A DNA stretch of 64,000 nt from Adiantum capillus-veneris (lineage: Eukaryota; Streptophyta; Polypodiopsida; Polypodiales; Pteridaceae), in NCBI GenBank assembly GCA_014529385.2, contig CM043967.1, positions 6,525,001 through 6,589,000 of the forward strand, read 5' to 3'. Both the position numbers and the translations under genes were made by a program. Below, one piece after another: positions 20,216 to 31,587 of this stretch. Below the pieces are notes generated by a model. The model had not been told where the DNA came from. It made no database searches and worked only from the letters and a program-made list of their open reading frames with translations. Every line of letters starts with the position of its first letter. Within the stretch, counting starts at the first letter, position 1.

Positions 20216-22140
20216 TCAAACACCTGCAAATCACCAAGGTGAAAAATTTGAGCTTCTTATTGATTGTGGTAGTACTCACTCTTTCTTGTCACCTAAATGT
20301 TTAAGGAGGTTAGGACTTAATCAACACCCTGCAAGAAAGATGAGAGTTGAATTAGCCAATGGAAAGGAGGTGTTATCTCAATACATTGTGGGAAAAATAG
20401 ATTTCAAGTTGGGAGAATACTCTACTTCTGCTACTTTTCGAACCTTACCCATAGGAATCTATGACGGAATTCTTGGAATGGATTGGTTAGCCAGTCATAA
20501 TGCCAATATCCATTGTGCCCAAGGAAGTGTTACTTTTGTGGACAACCAAGGTCAAGAAGTCACTATTCAAGGCCAGAATGGACGACCAAAAGCTTACTTG
20601 GTCAAAGCTAATCGTCTTTTGAAAGCGTTACGCAAGGGTCAACAAATTTTTGTAGTCAAGCTAAACAAAGTAGAAAAATCTTCTTCCAACCCTGAACCAA
20701 TGTGGCTAGAAGAATTTTTGGATGTTTTCCTCACTGAACTTTCTGAACTACCACCACCTAGGGAGGTAGACCATGAAATCAAAAATTTTCCAGGTAGTGA
20801 ACCAGTCTCAAGAGCGCCGTACAAGATGTCAATTCCAGAGGCTATAGAACTAAAGGAGTAGCTCAAGCAGTTGATTGAGCAAGGGTTTATCCGACCTAGT
20901 ACATCTCCATGGGGTGCACTTGTTCTCTTCCAAAAGAAAAAGGATGGCTCTCTTTGACTTTGCATAGATTATAGGGGCTTAAATCAGGTTACCATCAAGA
21001 ATAAATATCCAATTCCTCGTATTGATGAGATGCTGGATAGATTACATGGAGCCAAAATATTCACAAAGATCGATCTTCAATCTGGCTATCATCAAATTCG
21101 AATCCAGGAGGCTGATATCTCCAAAACAGCTTTCAACACTCGTTATGGTCATTACGAATTTACAGTGATGGCTTTCGGACTTACGAATGCTCCTACAACT
21201 TTCAATCGTCTGATGCACGATATCTTTAGAGAATTCTTGGATGATTTTGTCCTATTATTCTTTGACGATATCTTAATTTATTCCAAATCAGAGGAAGAGC
21301 ATGAAGGACATGTTAGGAAAGTGTTAGAGCTTTTACGCCGAAATAAGCTGTATGCAAAGAAAATCAAATGTACCTTCTTTACCCCTAAGATCTGTTACTT
21401 AGGGTTTATCATTTCACCTGAAGGAGTCTCTGTTGACCCTGACAAAGTCAAAGATATTGCGGAATGGCCTCAACCCACTTCACAAACCGAAGTCAGAGGG
21501 TTCTTAGGTATCACAGGGTGGTACAGGATCGTTGTAAAGGACTATGCTCTTAAAGCTGCACCACTAACCGACTTGCTAAAGAAAGGAGCTACGATACTTT
21601 GGGAAGAAAAACATGAATCTTGCTTCAAACAGCTTAAGGAGTATCTTGCTTCAAAACCTCTCTTAAAACTTCCAGACTTCACCCAAGAATTCGAGGTGAT
21701 CACAGATGCTAGTAACCTTGCATTAGGAGGAGTCCTTACTCAAGAAGGAAGGCCTGTAGCTTATTCTTCTTGAAAGCTTAGGATTCATGAAGTGAATTAT
21801 TCTACACATGATTTACAATTGCTAGCAGTTATTCACTCTCTCAAGCTATGGAGACATTATCTATTGGGACGCAAATTCCAATTGGTAACAGATCACAAGA
21901 GCCTTAAGTGGATTTTTACCCAACCTAACCTTAACATGAGACAGAGGATATGGATAGAGCTCATGCACGAATATGATTTTGATATTAAATTTAGACCAGG
22001 TAAGGATAATGTTGTGGCAGATGCCCTAAGACGTAAAGCTTTTTTGGGGGCAGTTTCCATGGCTAACAACCCTATTTTAGATGAGGAATCTCAAATCTCG
22101 AGCGAGATTTTCCGAGCAATCCCTAAACTGAGCAAGACTT
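20216..22140 (+). pseudogene. Element E protease-RT-RNase H, truncated before integrase
   Basis: One frame runs from the protease through RNase H, with stops at 20859 (TAG), 20955 (TGA) and 21771 (TGA). Protease: LLIDCGSTHSF, where Cys replaces the Ser/Thr of the D-S/T-G triad (Asp codon 20262). RT: CIDYRGLN, IDLQSGYHQI and the active site FFDDILIYS (21258-21284). RNase H: ITDASNLALGGVL, then the HDLQLLAV and TDHKSLKWI motifs. Matches fade at about 22140, after the ADAL tether region, and no integrase or 3' LTR follows. The order is that of Ty3/gypsy Pol. Each stop can be derived from CAG or CGA by a C-to-T change. Confidence 0.9.
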
Positions 22141-24160
22141 GCCAAGGCACACTATACAAAACAAAAACCAAACATGATTTTTTAGGTGACTTCAAGCACA
22201 ACAAAAGAAACTAAAACAAGATTACACCTAATTTTAATGGTAGAATGACCACAAATTTTTGACAGAAAAAACCCCTTGAATAAGGGTTTGGTAGAATGTT
22301 TCCTTTGATAGGCTAGAACAATTGGAACCCATACAATGGCATGTTGATATTCCTCTTTTTGGAACTAGTTGCCCTGTACCACCATTGATCCTTGTTGAAG
22401 ATAGTGGCACCATGATTCCAATGGATATAAATCTCCTATTTCTACCTCCCTACATGTAGGACCACAAGACTTACACTAAAAGAGTAAGGTTTCTGCCACT
22501 CGAACAAATCTCATGAATAAGGAGAGTCTGGGAGCTTGAGCTTCACTTCACTTCTTCTTCTTCTCCTCTCTCTTGCTCTACCTCAAGTTATTGTGGGTTG
22601 ATGTACAATTACATACTATGCATTTTAAGTTACCCTAGAGAAAACGGTGGAAACTTGAAAATAATTCTATTATTGCAATGAGGCTATTCTTTTGAGAAAA
22701 TTGACATCATGGTATATATTAAAGTTTGGATCACACCAGCATAGGTAGCCTTCTATCGGGGTGGGAGTGGGAGTTAGTGGTGCTGCCAAAAGTGGTGGCA
22801 TCAAACGTGTTAAGGGAGGTGGTAATGGTGGGGGATAATAAAGAGTGCTTTGATAGAAGAGTACGCAAGGTTGATAAAGCTATGAACAATTCTCTTATGA
22901 CAACTTTGTTCACATGCTAGTTCTCTTTCACCTGCCCATATCAATAGAAACCTAGTTTTAGTGTAGTTCCACCTATAAATTTTGAGATTTATCTTTAAAT
23001 TCAAAGTAGAAGGTGAATAGACCTACAAAATTTAGAGAAATTTAGTGTATAAACCTTATCTTAAATTTTCCATGTTAATATGAGCACGACTCAAAGCTCT
23101 TAGACTGCTCAGGGTTCCTAGTTTGTTGAGTTGTCCGTCATGCCTCGACCCAGATTACTCACCCAACGCGTGATGCACCTATGCTGAATACACTTCTTAG
23201 AGCCATGGTGCATGATTGTCATTGTAGTCCTTTGAAATGCTTTTCCTAATGCGTCTTAGCCCTCCATTTTTGTTTGTACTCTATTTATTGTTTGGGAGTT
23301 GTACGTCCATCAATGCCTCATAGAAATTCAAATGGGTGGTAGTCTAGCATTACATCTGTCCTCTTGCCGAATGATGTGGCCCAGGCCTCAGTCCTTAGCA
23401 CCCCATAAGGTAACCCCCTCAAAGGGGTAACTAGGAGATTTGTTCTGCTACAACAAACAACATTGTGCCATGTTGAGACAATTGTGTTGGCTAGGAAAGG
23501 TAAATCTTAGGGTCCCTAATCATTGAAAAAATTGGTTTGAAAGGAGTTGGGCAAGGAAATTCACAATAGACGAGGCAATAAGGCCCTCAAGTTCAATGGT
23601 CTTCATTTTCAACAACTATATAGTATAAACAAAACCCTTCAAAAAATCTCTTTGAAAGAGACGTGGTCTCTTTCACGTACAGGCACGGACTAATGCTCAA
23701 AAAAAACTTTGTTTTGAAAACTTGGCAAACCCACCTATGAGAATTTTAGTGGTTAACTGACTAAATTTGAAGGTTTTTACACCAAATGACACTAAATTTC
23801 TCTAGATTTTGTAGGTTTTCTCACTTTCAGATTTAAAATTTAGAGGTAAATCTTAAAATTTGCAGGTGGGATTACACTAAACCTAGGTTTTTTTTTTCAA
23901 CCCCTTCCCGTCTCTTTTGCGATCCAAAGCTAAGCCTTGAAACAAACAGAGCTTGTGCTCCTGCTGCATGCAATGGTTGAAGCGATACATAGCACCTTGC
24001 AAACGTGAGATCCTGGAAGACGCTTGTCTGACGAGAGAAGACAACATTAGAGAGGGGGAAGGGAAAGAGGACTGCCACACTTAAGGGCTATTGGGAAGCA
24101 TCATTGCAGAAGGCCTCAAGAAAGTTTGCCTTGATTAAGCAGACGCCCGTGCAGGAGTCA
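22140..24160. other. Unassigned interior of element D, no gene seen
   Basis: Between the end of E and D's gag there is no recognised coding sequence. It contains an inverted-repeat element (22948-23889). Short ORFs such as 22726-22920 overlap on both strands and have no known domain. This sequence separates two retroelement pieces of opposite strand, so it probably includes further rearranged or inserted fragments. Confidence 0.5.
22948..23889. mobile_element. Inverted-repeat (foldback/MITE-like) element
   Basis: About 110-130 bp at the left (AAACCTAGTTTTAGTGTAG...) match the reverse complement of about 23760-23889 (...TTACACTAAACCTAGGTTT). Shared internal text includes a CTACAAAATTTAGAGAAATT-like segment. 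The middle, about 700 bp, shows no transposase. No target duplication is clear at the edges, so family and exact ends are open. Confidence 0.6.
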
Positions 24161-24164
24161 GGTA

Positions 24165-24938
24165 TCATAAGGAGAGAGCTTTAAGCTTTGCCATTCGGTG
24201 AGTACTTTGTCTCTTCCACGTGGCATAGGATTTCCTATGGCCTCTTCTTTTTGACGGTTCAAAGGTTTCACCATCACTTTCTTTAAAAGATGAAGAATTT
24301 GAGGAAGATGGAGAAGAGGGTGACCTCTTTCTCGCCTTTTTCTTGCCTCGATCTTCGTTGTCTTCGCCATCATTTTCATAAGAGGAAGAGGATGAACAAT
24401 ATGGAGAAGACGATGTCCTCTTTCTCGCCTTTTTCTTCTCTTGCTTTTTGTGATCCCTCTTTGAAGTATGGTGTGGAGAAGTATGTGATGGTCTTCTCTG
24501 TTTTGGAGGCGGTGGAGAGCGTTTAGCCCGCTGTCTTCGTGGAGCCATCTCCGCCGAGGTGGCGGGAGACTCACTTCTTTCTCGTTCCTTTGGTGGAGGC
24601 TCTTGAGTTCTCCTTTGAGAAGGAGATGCATCATCAAGGAGCAAATTTTTGAGACCTTCATAGGGATCCTCTTCTTCTTCCCGAATCGGAGAGAGACCTC
24701 TTTTGGAAGTCTCACAAGGAGGCTTCCTAGGTGTTCTCTTGTCATGGTGGAGAGCTTGGAGAATCCCATGATCACAAATCTGTCATTGCACTTCACTTTG
24801 GAGGGGTGGATTGCCCATGGCTTGTTGAAGCCTAGAAACAAGATAGTTAACAAGCATCGGGGCATCATTAGTAGCTTGCTCATTAGCAAAATCAAAGTTA
24901 TCAACCTTAATTTCACTCTCTTTACTATTTTCAGACAT
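24165..24938 (-). pseudogene. Element D Gag N-terminal part
   Basis: On the minus strand an ATG at 24938 opens a frame about 400 bp downstream of the primer site. It begins MSENSKESEIKVDNFDF, has one TGA (explicable as CGA), and continues into a strongly basic Ser/Arg/Lys-rich region with KKKARKR repeats and serine runs, ending at 24165. Its place after the primer site identifies it as the beginning of Gag. The capsid core, zinc knuckle and protease do not follow; the sequence downstream is unrelated. The overlapping 262-codon frame is a shadow. Confidence 0.65.
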
Positions 24939-25340
24939 TCTAACAACTTTTAGGTGTAAAATTTTTAGGTGTACTTTGGCACTCCAAGCCCTAGTTTCTA
25001 CTCCTCTTTACTCCTTTAGAAAAAACATTCAAGCTACTGTAGCCGTGGCTCGAATACCATTAATTGCAAGGAATAGAAGAGAGGGTCGTTCAACACCAAA
25101 ATAGCACCGGCTCCTGTCAAGCTTCTAATAGCTCAATAGTGGTTAAGTCATAGGCACGCCCCGTAGGAATCCACTATTAATACCATAGCTCTCAACGGTG
25201 ATGCCCTGTTAACTGCACAAAGGTAGCCACACTGCAAGGCTGAAAAATCCCTATTCAACTTACTCACATGCAGTTAATAGTACCAACCATTTATAGCTAG
25301 CTTGAGGACCTCCCTTCTTGAGCAAGAAAAGAAAAACCTT

Positions 25341-25355
25341 GTGCTCTAATACCAA
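25341..25355 (-). other. Primer binding site of element D (initiator-Met tRNA type)
   Basis: On the minus strand the sequence immediately after the LTR end reads TTGGTATTAGAGCAC. This is one transition away from the standard TGGTATCAGAGC through the C of AGAGC. It proves that D lies on the minus strand and that 25356-28271 is its 5' LTR. Confidence 0.85.
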
Positions 25356-28271
25356 TGTAACATTTAATGGTCTAGTAACTTGTGTGTAGCAGAAAATAGC
25401 ATGAACATAGTGAGCATTTCATTAGAATAGCTCTCTAATGAGAATAACAAGAGTGCTTGGGTGGAGAGAGCAACAAAAACCATAACACCTAGTTAGATAG
25501 CATGAACAATACTTCAAAAGATAGAGAAATTAATCAACTTACAACATTTGAGGACCGGATTTGCATGGAGCCGGTCCCCATTCCAAAAGGCTTTGTATTA
25601 TGGTTTCTCCCATCAAGAGAGACATTTTACAATACAATTCTTTGTGTTCCTTCAATACTAGTTAGTGCAATGAAGGAAACTTCATGTACTAAGTAAAACA
25701 CTTATCAAACACAACATCAATTCCTTCATAGTCTCAGACCCAAGACCTCACACACCTTCGAAGATGGTGAGAGCTATCGGGGTATGAGAGTAGATTGAGA
25801 GGAAGAAGGAGTAATATTATGAGAAAGATGTACATCTCCTCACATAATCACTCATATTAGCATAGCTTAGATTAGTAATTAGCATGGTAGAGAAGATGAG
25901 CATGCATTGAAGCTTGGCTCTTGGTTGCATTTGCATCACAAAGCCAAGAATTGTTGGTGTAGGCCTCCCTTCTCACAAGCTTGGAGTAGGTGGTAATCTT
26001 TCCATTAAAGCTTGAGAAGGAGAGAAAGTCTTCTTTGCTTCACACATGAGATTTTGTGAGTGTGTGTGTCATAATTACTTGCAAAAATCAACCCCCTCTC
26101 TCTCTTGGTCAACCTCCCTTGCTAATTACTCATGCTACAGCCATATTGGACCTCCCTAGTCTCAGCCAATGGAAATTAATCAGCATATGTGATAGCCTTT
26201 TGACATGTGTCCCCCTTTCCCCTTTTGTGAGAGCTTTAGGTAATTAATAAATGAAACTAAACTCTCATTGGAACCTTTTGCCTCCTGGCCAATACGAATC
26301 AGGCAAGCCATTGGGCTACTGAATGCTCATGCGTCCCCTTGGGAGACTCTCCACCAATAGTCTTCTAGAGAGATTAATTCTTATTGGTTTTTCTATTAAG
26401 TGTTTTTAAATTAATTAAACTAGATTTACTCTAGCCTAATTCTCATTGGTCCACCTCCATGGCCATCCAATAGGATTTGAGTACACCTTGTGGGCATCTG
26501 GCCTATGGAGCTAACATGTGTCCCTCTTTCCTCTCGTGTACAAATGAAGCTTGTGAGTGTGTGTGGGTGTTTCTCTCTCATCCCCTACTTCTTGGGCTCG
26601 CCCCCTCCTATGTAGGGCTTGACAAAGACCTTTTGGGACACACTCAAAGCATCCAATTCCCCTAATGTTTGACCTTTGGACAAAACCTTTGAATTTTGGA
26701 ACCTTAGCATTTTGGAAGTCTTAACACTAGGTTGGTAACCTAACAGGACATAAAAGTGTCCTTTCAGGGTTTTGAAAAAAACCTCCAAAACCATAGTAGA
26801 TCCACTCAGTTTGTAAAATCCTTTCATGAGGTTATAGTTCAAGGTCTACTACACATGGAAAAAATAAGAAACTTGTAAAATTTCTCATCTTTTGGTCACA
26901 CCAAGCCTCCAAATTTGATGGACCAGTACATTTTCATCAAAACAGTAATTTCTTACGTTTTATTGCATAAAAATAAGATTAGGGATTTTTGTAGGACTTG
27001 AGATAAATTCCCTAGTTAACTTCAATGGGTTGGTGATCAGAACATATGATTGCTTCTCACTCACTATTTTTTGTTTTGCCAAAAGAAATAGGTACAAAAA
27101 AGTTGAATTTTTACCATTCTGCAAACCTATCATCAAAGTTTCTATAGCCACGCTGAATACAAATAAAATATGCATGTTTTCTTAGTTCCCTATTGTCCTT
27201 TAGGTTCATAAGGAGCCATGGAGCATGTCAAAAGAATAATACATCTCTTACTAACCGGAATCTTGGGGACAAAGATGAAGTGCTAAATACAGCAAACATG
27301 AAAAAATTGGGTTCAACATTATGAGTTGTAGAATCCCATAGAAACTATTCAATATCTAGCCAAATTTGATCCTTATGACTAGATATGGTTACTACCTACA
27401 AAATGCATGTAGTTGTCACAAGAAACTAACAATATGGAAAAAGCTATACTTGATATACTAGCATGTTTCGTTTTCTTCTATAATTGAAAAAATCAACCAT
27501 TGTTGTCTACTATGAAAAATAGGGTACTAGGTGCCCCAAAACTCAAGGAATATTAGCTTTATGTTACAATATGCGACATAGAAAATCAAAACTGCATTTG
27601 GATATCATGAAAGCCACCAAAAAAATCATAGAAGAGCTAAAATTGGCTAAAAAACAGGATTTGACAATTTTGATAATTTGGTCATAACTTACAACTTTAA
27701 CATTTATTTCTCCCTGGAAGCATCATGACATGTTGAGGACTACTAAAGATAGTTCTCTAGCATTATAGACCTCACAAACATGAATTCTAGAGTGGTATAG
27801 TTGCAAAAAGTTTAAAAAAGCCAAAAACAGGACCCGTTTTTTCACACAGTTTAGGTTGTGAAATGTTGTGCAAGGACAAGGTTAAAGATGGAATTGATAT
27901 TCCAAAAAAATGTCGAGTTTTTTCAGCTCATGAGACAACTTTCTATACAGATAGCACCTCAAAATCCATTTTGAAACTCTTGACATAATTCAAGGAAAAT
28001 GGTCACTTAACAGGACATAAAAGTGTCCCATTACCAACCTAGTGTTAATGGGCTGAACCTTAGGGTCTTTCAAGCCCATTGTTGCACATAGCTCTTTTTC
28101 AGATGGCCCCCCCTTTGGATCCCTGTTTTCCCTCCTTTGGATCCCTACTATGGCCGGTCTACTAGCTTAACCAATATTCTAGCTTTTTCTCCCGTGGCAC
28201 TTCCCCATATTAAATGATCAGTTTAACATGAGAAAATCATTTAGAAGAATTAGATATTGATTATTATGACA
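25356..28271 (-). repeat. 5' LTR of element D (right copy, with nested insertion)
   Basis: It matches 12505-13992 end to end on the plus strand (TGTAACATTTAATGG ... TTATGACA). It is interrupted at 26721-28048 by a 1.32-kb DNA transposon, and it has about 75 bp near 28150-28225 absent from the left copy. Removing the insertion leaves roughly 1.59 kb against 1.49 kb for the left copy. Confidence 0.9.
26725..28044. mobile_element. Non-autonomous DNA transposon with TTAA target duplication
   Basis: The ends are CACTAGGTTGGTAA and its reverse complement TTACCAACCTAGTG. TTAA flanks both sides (26721-26724 and 28045-28048), and the uninterrupted LTR copy has a single GTCTTAATGGG at this site. Just inside each end is AACAGGACATAAAAGTGTCC, in the same orientation at both ends and itself nearly palindromic. 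The length is 1320 bp with no transposase ORF. A TTAA duplication suggests piggyBac-type mobilisation. Because TTAA is palindromic, a TA duplication with ACACTAGG ends (mariner-like) is also possible; a CACTA-family reading fits less well. Confidence 0.8.
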
Positions 28272-28276
28272 TATTC

Positions 28277-28783
28277 GCGTGGTTTCTCTACTTCCATCGC
28301 TTGCACTTTGGAACCATCCTCCATGACATGGCTATATTTCTCACCTTTTTTTCTTTCATACTCACAAACATTGTTGGCTTCTTTCAACACCTTTATCATA
28401 AACAAGGGAGTTGTGCTATAGCCACTTGAAAGTTCGTCTTACACATCATTCCCTAAATTGTCGCTCCTTGAATCATGGTATTCATCCTCATCATCATGTG
28501 GAAGATCCCCTATATAAGCCTTGTCCACTATTGGTTTGCAATTGCTTGTTTGTTCAATCTCAACCATTTTAGAAATGTTTTTGGGCTCATGGACTATAGA
28601 TACCATTAGAAAAGGTCTTATATCATAACCATATTTATCCCAAAACATAGTATTGGTCACCTCATCTATGTAGACATCAAGAGTCGTTAGTATTTTTGTT
28701 AGCAGCAAGCTAACGTGGACACCATTTTTTGGAGTTCTCCTTGTAAAAACAATTATTATTTTAATAAATCGGGAATATTTCAA
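28277..28783 (-). pseudogene. Element C Gag-protease polyprotein, C-terminal segment
   Basis: The minus strand encodes ILTTLDVYIDEVTNTMFW followed by DKYGYDIRPFLMVSIV. This parallels element A (LATLDVCAVEDTPTTK, NGYDVVPYFAVSVI) and element B (LAKMDVCVNTSMPTQ, DGYDIIPIQMMSVL) just downstream of their proteases. A TGA/TAA-class stop lies at 28439. The frame then runs on to the D insertion joint at 28277 and resumes at 12499 without a shift. Upstream, similarity stops near 28730, before the start of element B's LTR, so the Gag and protease of C are missing here. Confidence 0.7.
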
Positions 28784-28805
28784 CTCTTGTTTTCTAGATA
28801 AACCT

Positions 28806-29618
28806 TGTAATTAATGAGCCGGGGCTACAAGCTTCCAGATTGTATCAGCCATTCAATTCCCAGCTTTGGTAGAACTCCAGATTATCACTTTTGACCACCC
28901 AAAAACCTTGGCTAAGGTATAAAAGCCAATTTTTGCAAGTTTTTTATAAGTTTTTTGGATACGAAATACACAGCGTGAGCTGACGACGCTCACTTCTCTC
29001 CTTCTCGCGCTTCCTACTCCCTCTCTGGTTGTCACATTGCGAATGCGTTTGTTGCATTGCAACCGCAGGTAAGAGCTCTACGCATTGACGTAAGCCATTC
29101 ACATTATTTCATAGCTTTTGGCGTCGTTGACCCGTGGCCTAATTTCATCATAACAAGGAATTTACACTTTTAAAACAAAACTTAAGCATAGGCAGGGTAT
29201 TGGGGCATCATTGCTAAACATTTAGATGCATTCTGGGTCGAAAACGACTAGGTCAAAAATCCATTGTTGTTAATAATCGCGATTTTGGAACTTGACCTAA
29301 AGTGGCGTTTGAGACGATAGGCATGTGTGCTTAGGTCTTATAAACTTGTCCTAGAAGTTTCGTTACATTTGGATGTCATTTGATGCTATAACAGATGTGA
29401 TTTGCTTGTCGATGAGCGATTGGCTTTTGGTGATTTCAGTCACTTGAGTGTAGCCTGAGTTAGATGCGAGTTATTAGTTTTTTTCCAAGAGATTGACAAC
29501 CTCTTGTAGACTCTATGCACTAGTCAAGTCAGCTTCGTCCCATGGTTTGACAAATTAATCATGGTTCTCGCTAATACTGCAATAAGATAGGATAGTGAGG
29601 TTAGACATGCGTCCCACA
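28806..29618 (+). repeat. 5' LTR of element B
   Basis: It starts TGTAATTAATGAGCCGGGG, ends CCCACA, and is followed within three bases by the primer site. A TATA box (TATAAAAG) lies at 28918. Text such as GCCGGGG and CTTCCAGATTGTA matches the inner part of element A's LTR (near 1390-1420), so the families share LTR ancestry. The start is inferred, since no second LTR copy is available to confirm it. Confidence 0.7.
28918..28925 (+). promoter_or_regulatory. TATA box of the element B LTR
   Basis: TATAAAAG lies about 110 bp into the LTR, followed by a leader-like stretch rich in CT and short GC steps. It is a plausible core promoter of the element. Confidence 0.5.
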
Positions 29619-29620
29619 TT

Positions 29621-29638
29621 TGGCGCCGCTACCGGGGA
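29621..29638 (+). other. Primer binding site of element B (tRNA-Asp type of Athila-like elements)
   Basis: TGGCGCCGCTACCGGGGA follows the LTR end CCCACA at 29618. It differs slightly from TGGCGCCGTTGCCGGGGA, the site known from plant Athila-like elements and attributed to tRNA-Asp. It fixes the LTR boundary and the lineage. Confidence 0.85.
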
Positions 29639-30179
29639 ACGAAGAGACCTAAACTAGGAAAAAACACAAGCGTCTTGTGTAATTGTCCTTTAACTTCATC
29701 TAGGTTTGCTTAGAGTTCAAAACTCTTTTTAGAAACCGCATAGCTTAAGATTGTCATCTTTTGCTGTGTAGAGGTAGCTTGGAAGTAATCGTACTTGCTG
29801 AGTACCTTTAGGATTGTAGGATTGTAAATTTAGATTAGGATTTGGAGAATGATTGGTAGACGAAACAAGTCTTAAGATCAAGACTCTGAAAAACATAAAA
29901 AACACAAGAAAGCGAGTGTTGGTGGACACTTTCCACAACCTCATTGCATGAGAAACTAGGAGTAGGGTAAGTAGGATCCAAGGTGGATTTCATAGCATTG
30001 CTCTCTCTGAAAGAATCAAGTGTGAGTTGTTATGTAAGGTTGCATAATTTCAGGTCTACGGATATAAATAGCACGAAAAGACTCGAATTCACTCAATCCA
30101 ACTGGGGAGTAAGCCTAAAAGTTGTATGAACCAGTGGGTAAGCTCAAGGACACTTTGAGGTAAAAATTTCAAGAAGTTG

Positions 30180-31300
30180 ACCAAAACTCAGATTATTTAC
30201 TTTTTCTTGACTTTTTAGGCCAAACTAAGTTTTGACTTGATTTACAGGCTTAAAACACATCATAAAAGGACTGTCCTTGAGAAAATTTCAAAAAAGTGCT
30301 CATTTCAAGCCTCAAGTTAATAATCGCGATTATTAACTTTTTTCTCTAAATTGGCCAAGGCTCATACCATTGACTCATTGCATGTGTACAAACAAGTAAA
30401 GGCCCAAGAGATTTGGATCACTAAACTGGCAAAAAACTGGGTGAAAACTAAAGTTTGTACTGACTTTTTGAATCTTGAGTGTGAATAGAGGAAAAATTTA
30501 TCCAAACTTGGTGAAAAGTGATTCATAGGCTTATATTGAGGTGAAAAACATGTGTATATGCTCAATTGACCAAAAACATGTAAAAATTTGACAAAAGTAA
30601 ATAATCGCGATTATTTATATTTTGCCTGTTTTTGAGCTTTTTTGACCAAGTTGGCATACCACTAGCTTTACCATGTTGTAATAAGCCCACAAACCAAATT
30701 TGGTAAGATATACATCGCTGGAGTGAAAATTGTGACAAAAATTGCAAAGTTAGTCTGCGGACAAATATTAATGACCATTTGATTAAAAATTGTCGAAACT
30801 TGATGAAAATTGGCTAGTGACCTTAACATAAGGTGCTTAATATATCTGTGTCAAAGTTGGGACAAAAATTGTCAAAAGTAAATAATCGCGATTATTTACT
30901 TTTTCTTGGAAACTTGGTGATTTTGCAAATTTGAGTATACCACAAAGTCAAGCACATCAATTGGACCCCACAAATCAATTTTGGTGAAATTTGGACCACA
31001 AAAGTGAAACCCAAACCAGATTCTCAAAATCAGAGTCTGCGGACACGGAACAGGGGTAAACTTGATCAAATTTTGTCCAAACTTGTTGAAACTTTCCCAA
31101 GGGCTTTAACAAGTTGTATACTTACCAAACCAATCCAGAAAATGAAAAAAAAGTGACAAAAGTAAATAATCACGATTAGTTACTTCTGCTACCGAAAGAC
31201 TTCAAATTTGACTTTTGGGCTTATACAGTTTTAGACCAGCATAAAATAAGACCACTGGAAAATTTTCGTGTCAATCGGATCAAAATTGGTACAAATACAC
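30180..31300. repeat. Leader repeats of about 281 bp, each with a large palindrome
   Basis: Diverged tandem units have palindrome centres at 30326/30327, 30607/30608 and 30888/30889, exactly 281 bp apart, and a degenerate fourth at about 31172. Perfect palindrome lengths are 26, 20 and 30 bp; the longest arm is AAAAGTAAATAATCG followed by its complement. Sequence between centres is much less conserved than the palindromes. A 10-bp core, AATCGCGATT, is also in the LTR at about 29275-29284. Confidence 0.85.
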
Positions 31301-31587
31301 TGAGTTTATAGATTGCATATTAAACCTTTGATTTTGCTAGCTGAATCTGAAAGTCAAAGTTTTGACTTTCATAGCACAAATTGAAGTGAAATACAGAGAC
31401 CAATCACTGGAGTTCTCAAGAGTTCGACTGTCCTTATAGAAAAATAGCTAATTTGACAAATTGTGTACAGGAATCAAGTTGCAGACGAGGAATCAGTGGC
31501 TTGACAGAAAGTTGCAATTGCGTCAAGTGGAAATAGACGACAAGTCAATCTAAGGTGAGTACTCTATCCAGGGCTTCATAAGTCTAT

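Larger units (their letters stand above)
12505..28271 (-). mobile_element. Element D: minus-strand Ty3/gypsy-like LTR element, internally rearranged
   Basis: Direct LTRs lie at 12505-13992 and 25356-28271, bounded by the 5-bp duplication TATTC (12500-12504 and 28272-28276). A primer site complementary to initiator-Met tRNA next to the right-hand LTR and minus-strand gag and integrase give the orientation. On the minus strand the order is 5' LTR (right), primer site, gag start (24938-24165), then a long foreign interior, integrase (15045-13985) and 3' LTR (left). D's own protease, RT and RNase H are missing or unrecognisable; plus-strand gypsy sequence (15045-22140) lies there instead. D interrupts the coding frame of C: removing D and one TATTC restores an uninterrupted local frame. 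Confidence 0.88.

Noticed and set aside
24158-24946. 262-codon minus-strand ORF overlapping the D Gag start
   Set aside because: The alternative frame (ATG at 24938, basic Ser/Arg-rich, after the primer site) is the Gag-like one; this longer frame shows low-complexity arginine/leucine text typical of an antisense or shifted shadow.
26725-28044. Assignment of the CACTAGG-ended insertion to the CACTA/EnSpm superfamily
   Set aside because: The empty site shows a TTAA (or TA) duplication with symmetric ends, not the 3-bp duplication of CACTA elements; a 3-bp reading needs one extra unmatched base at one end.
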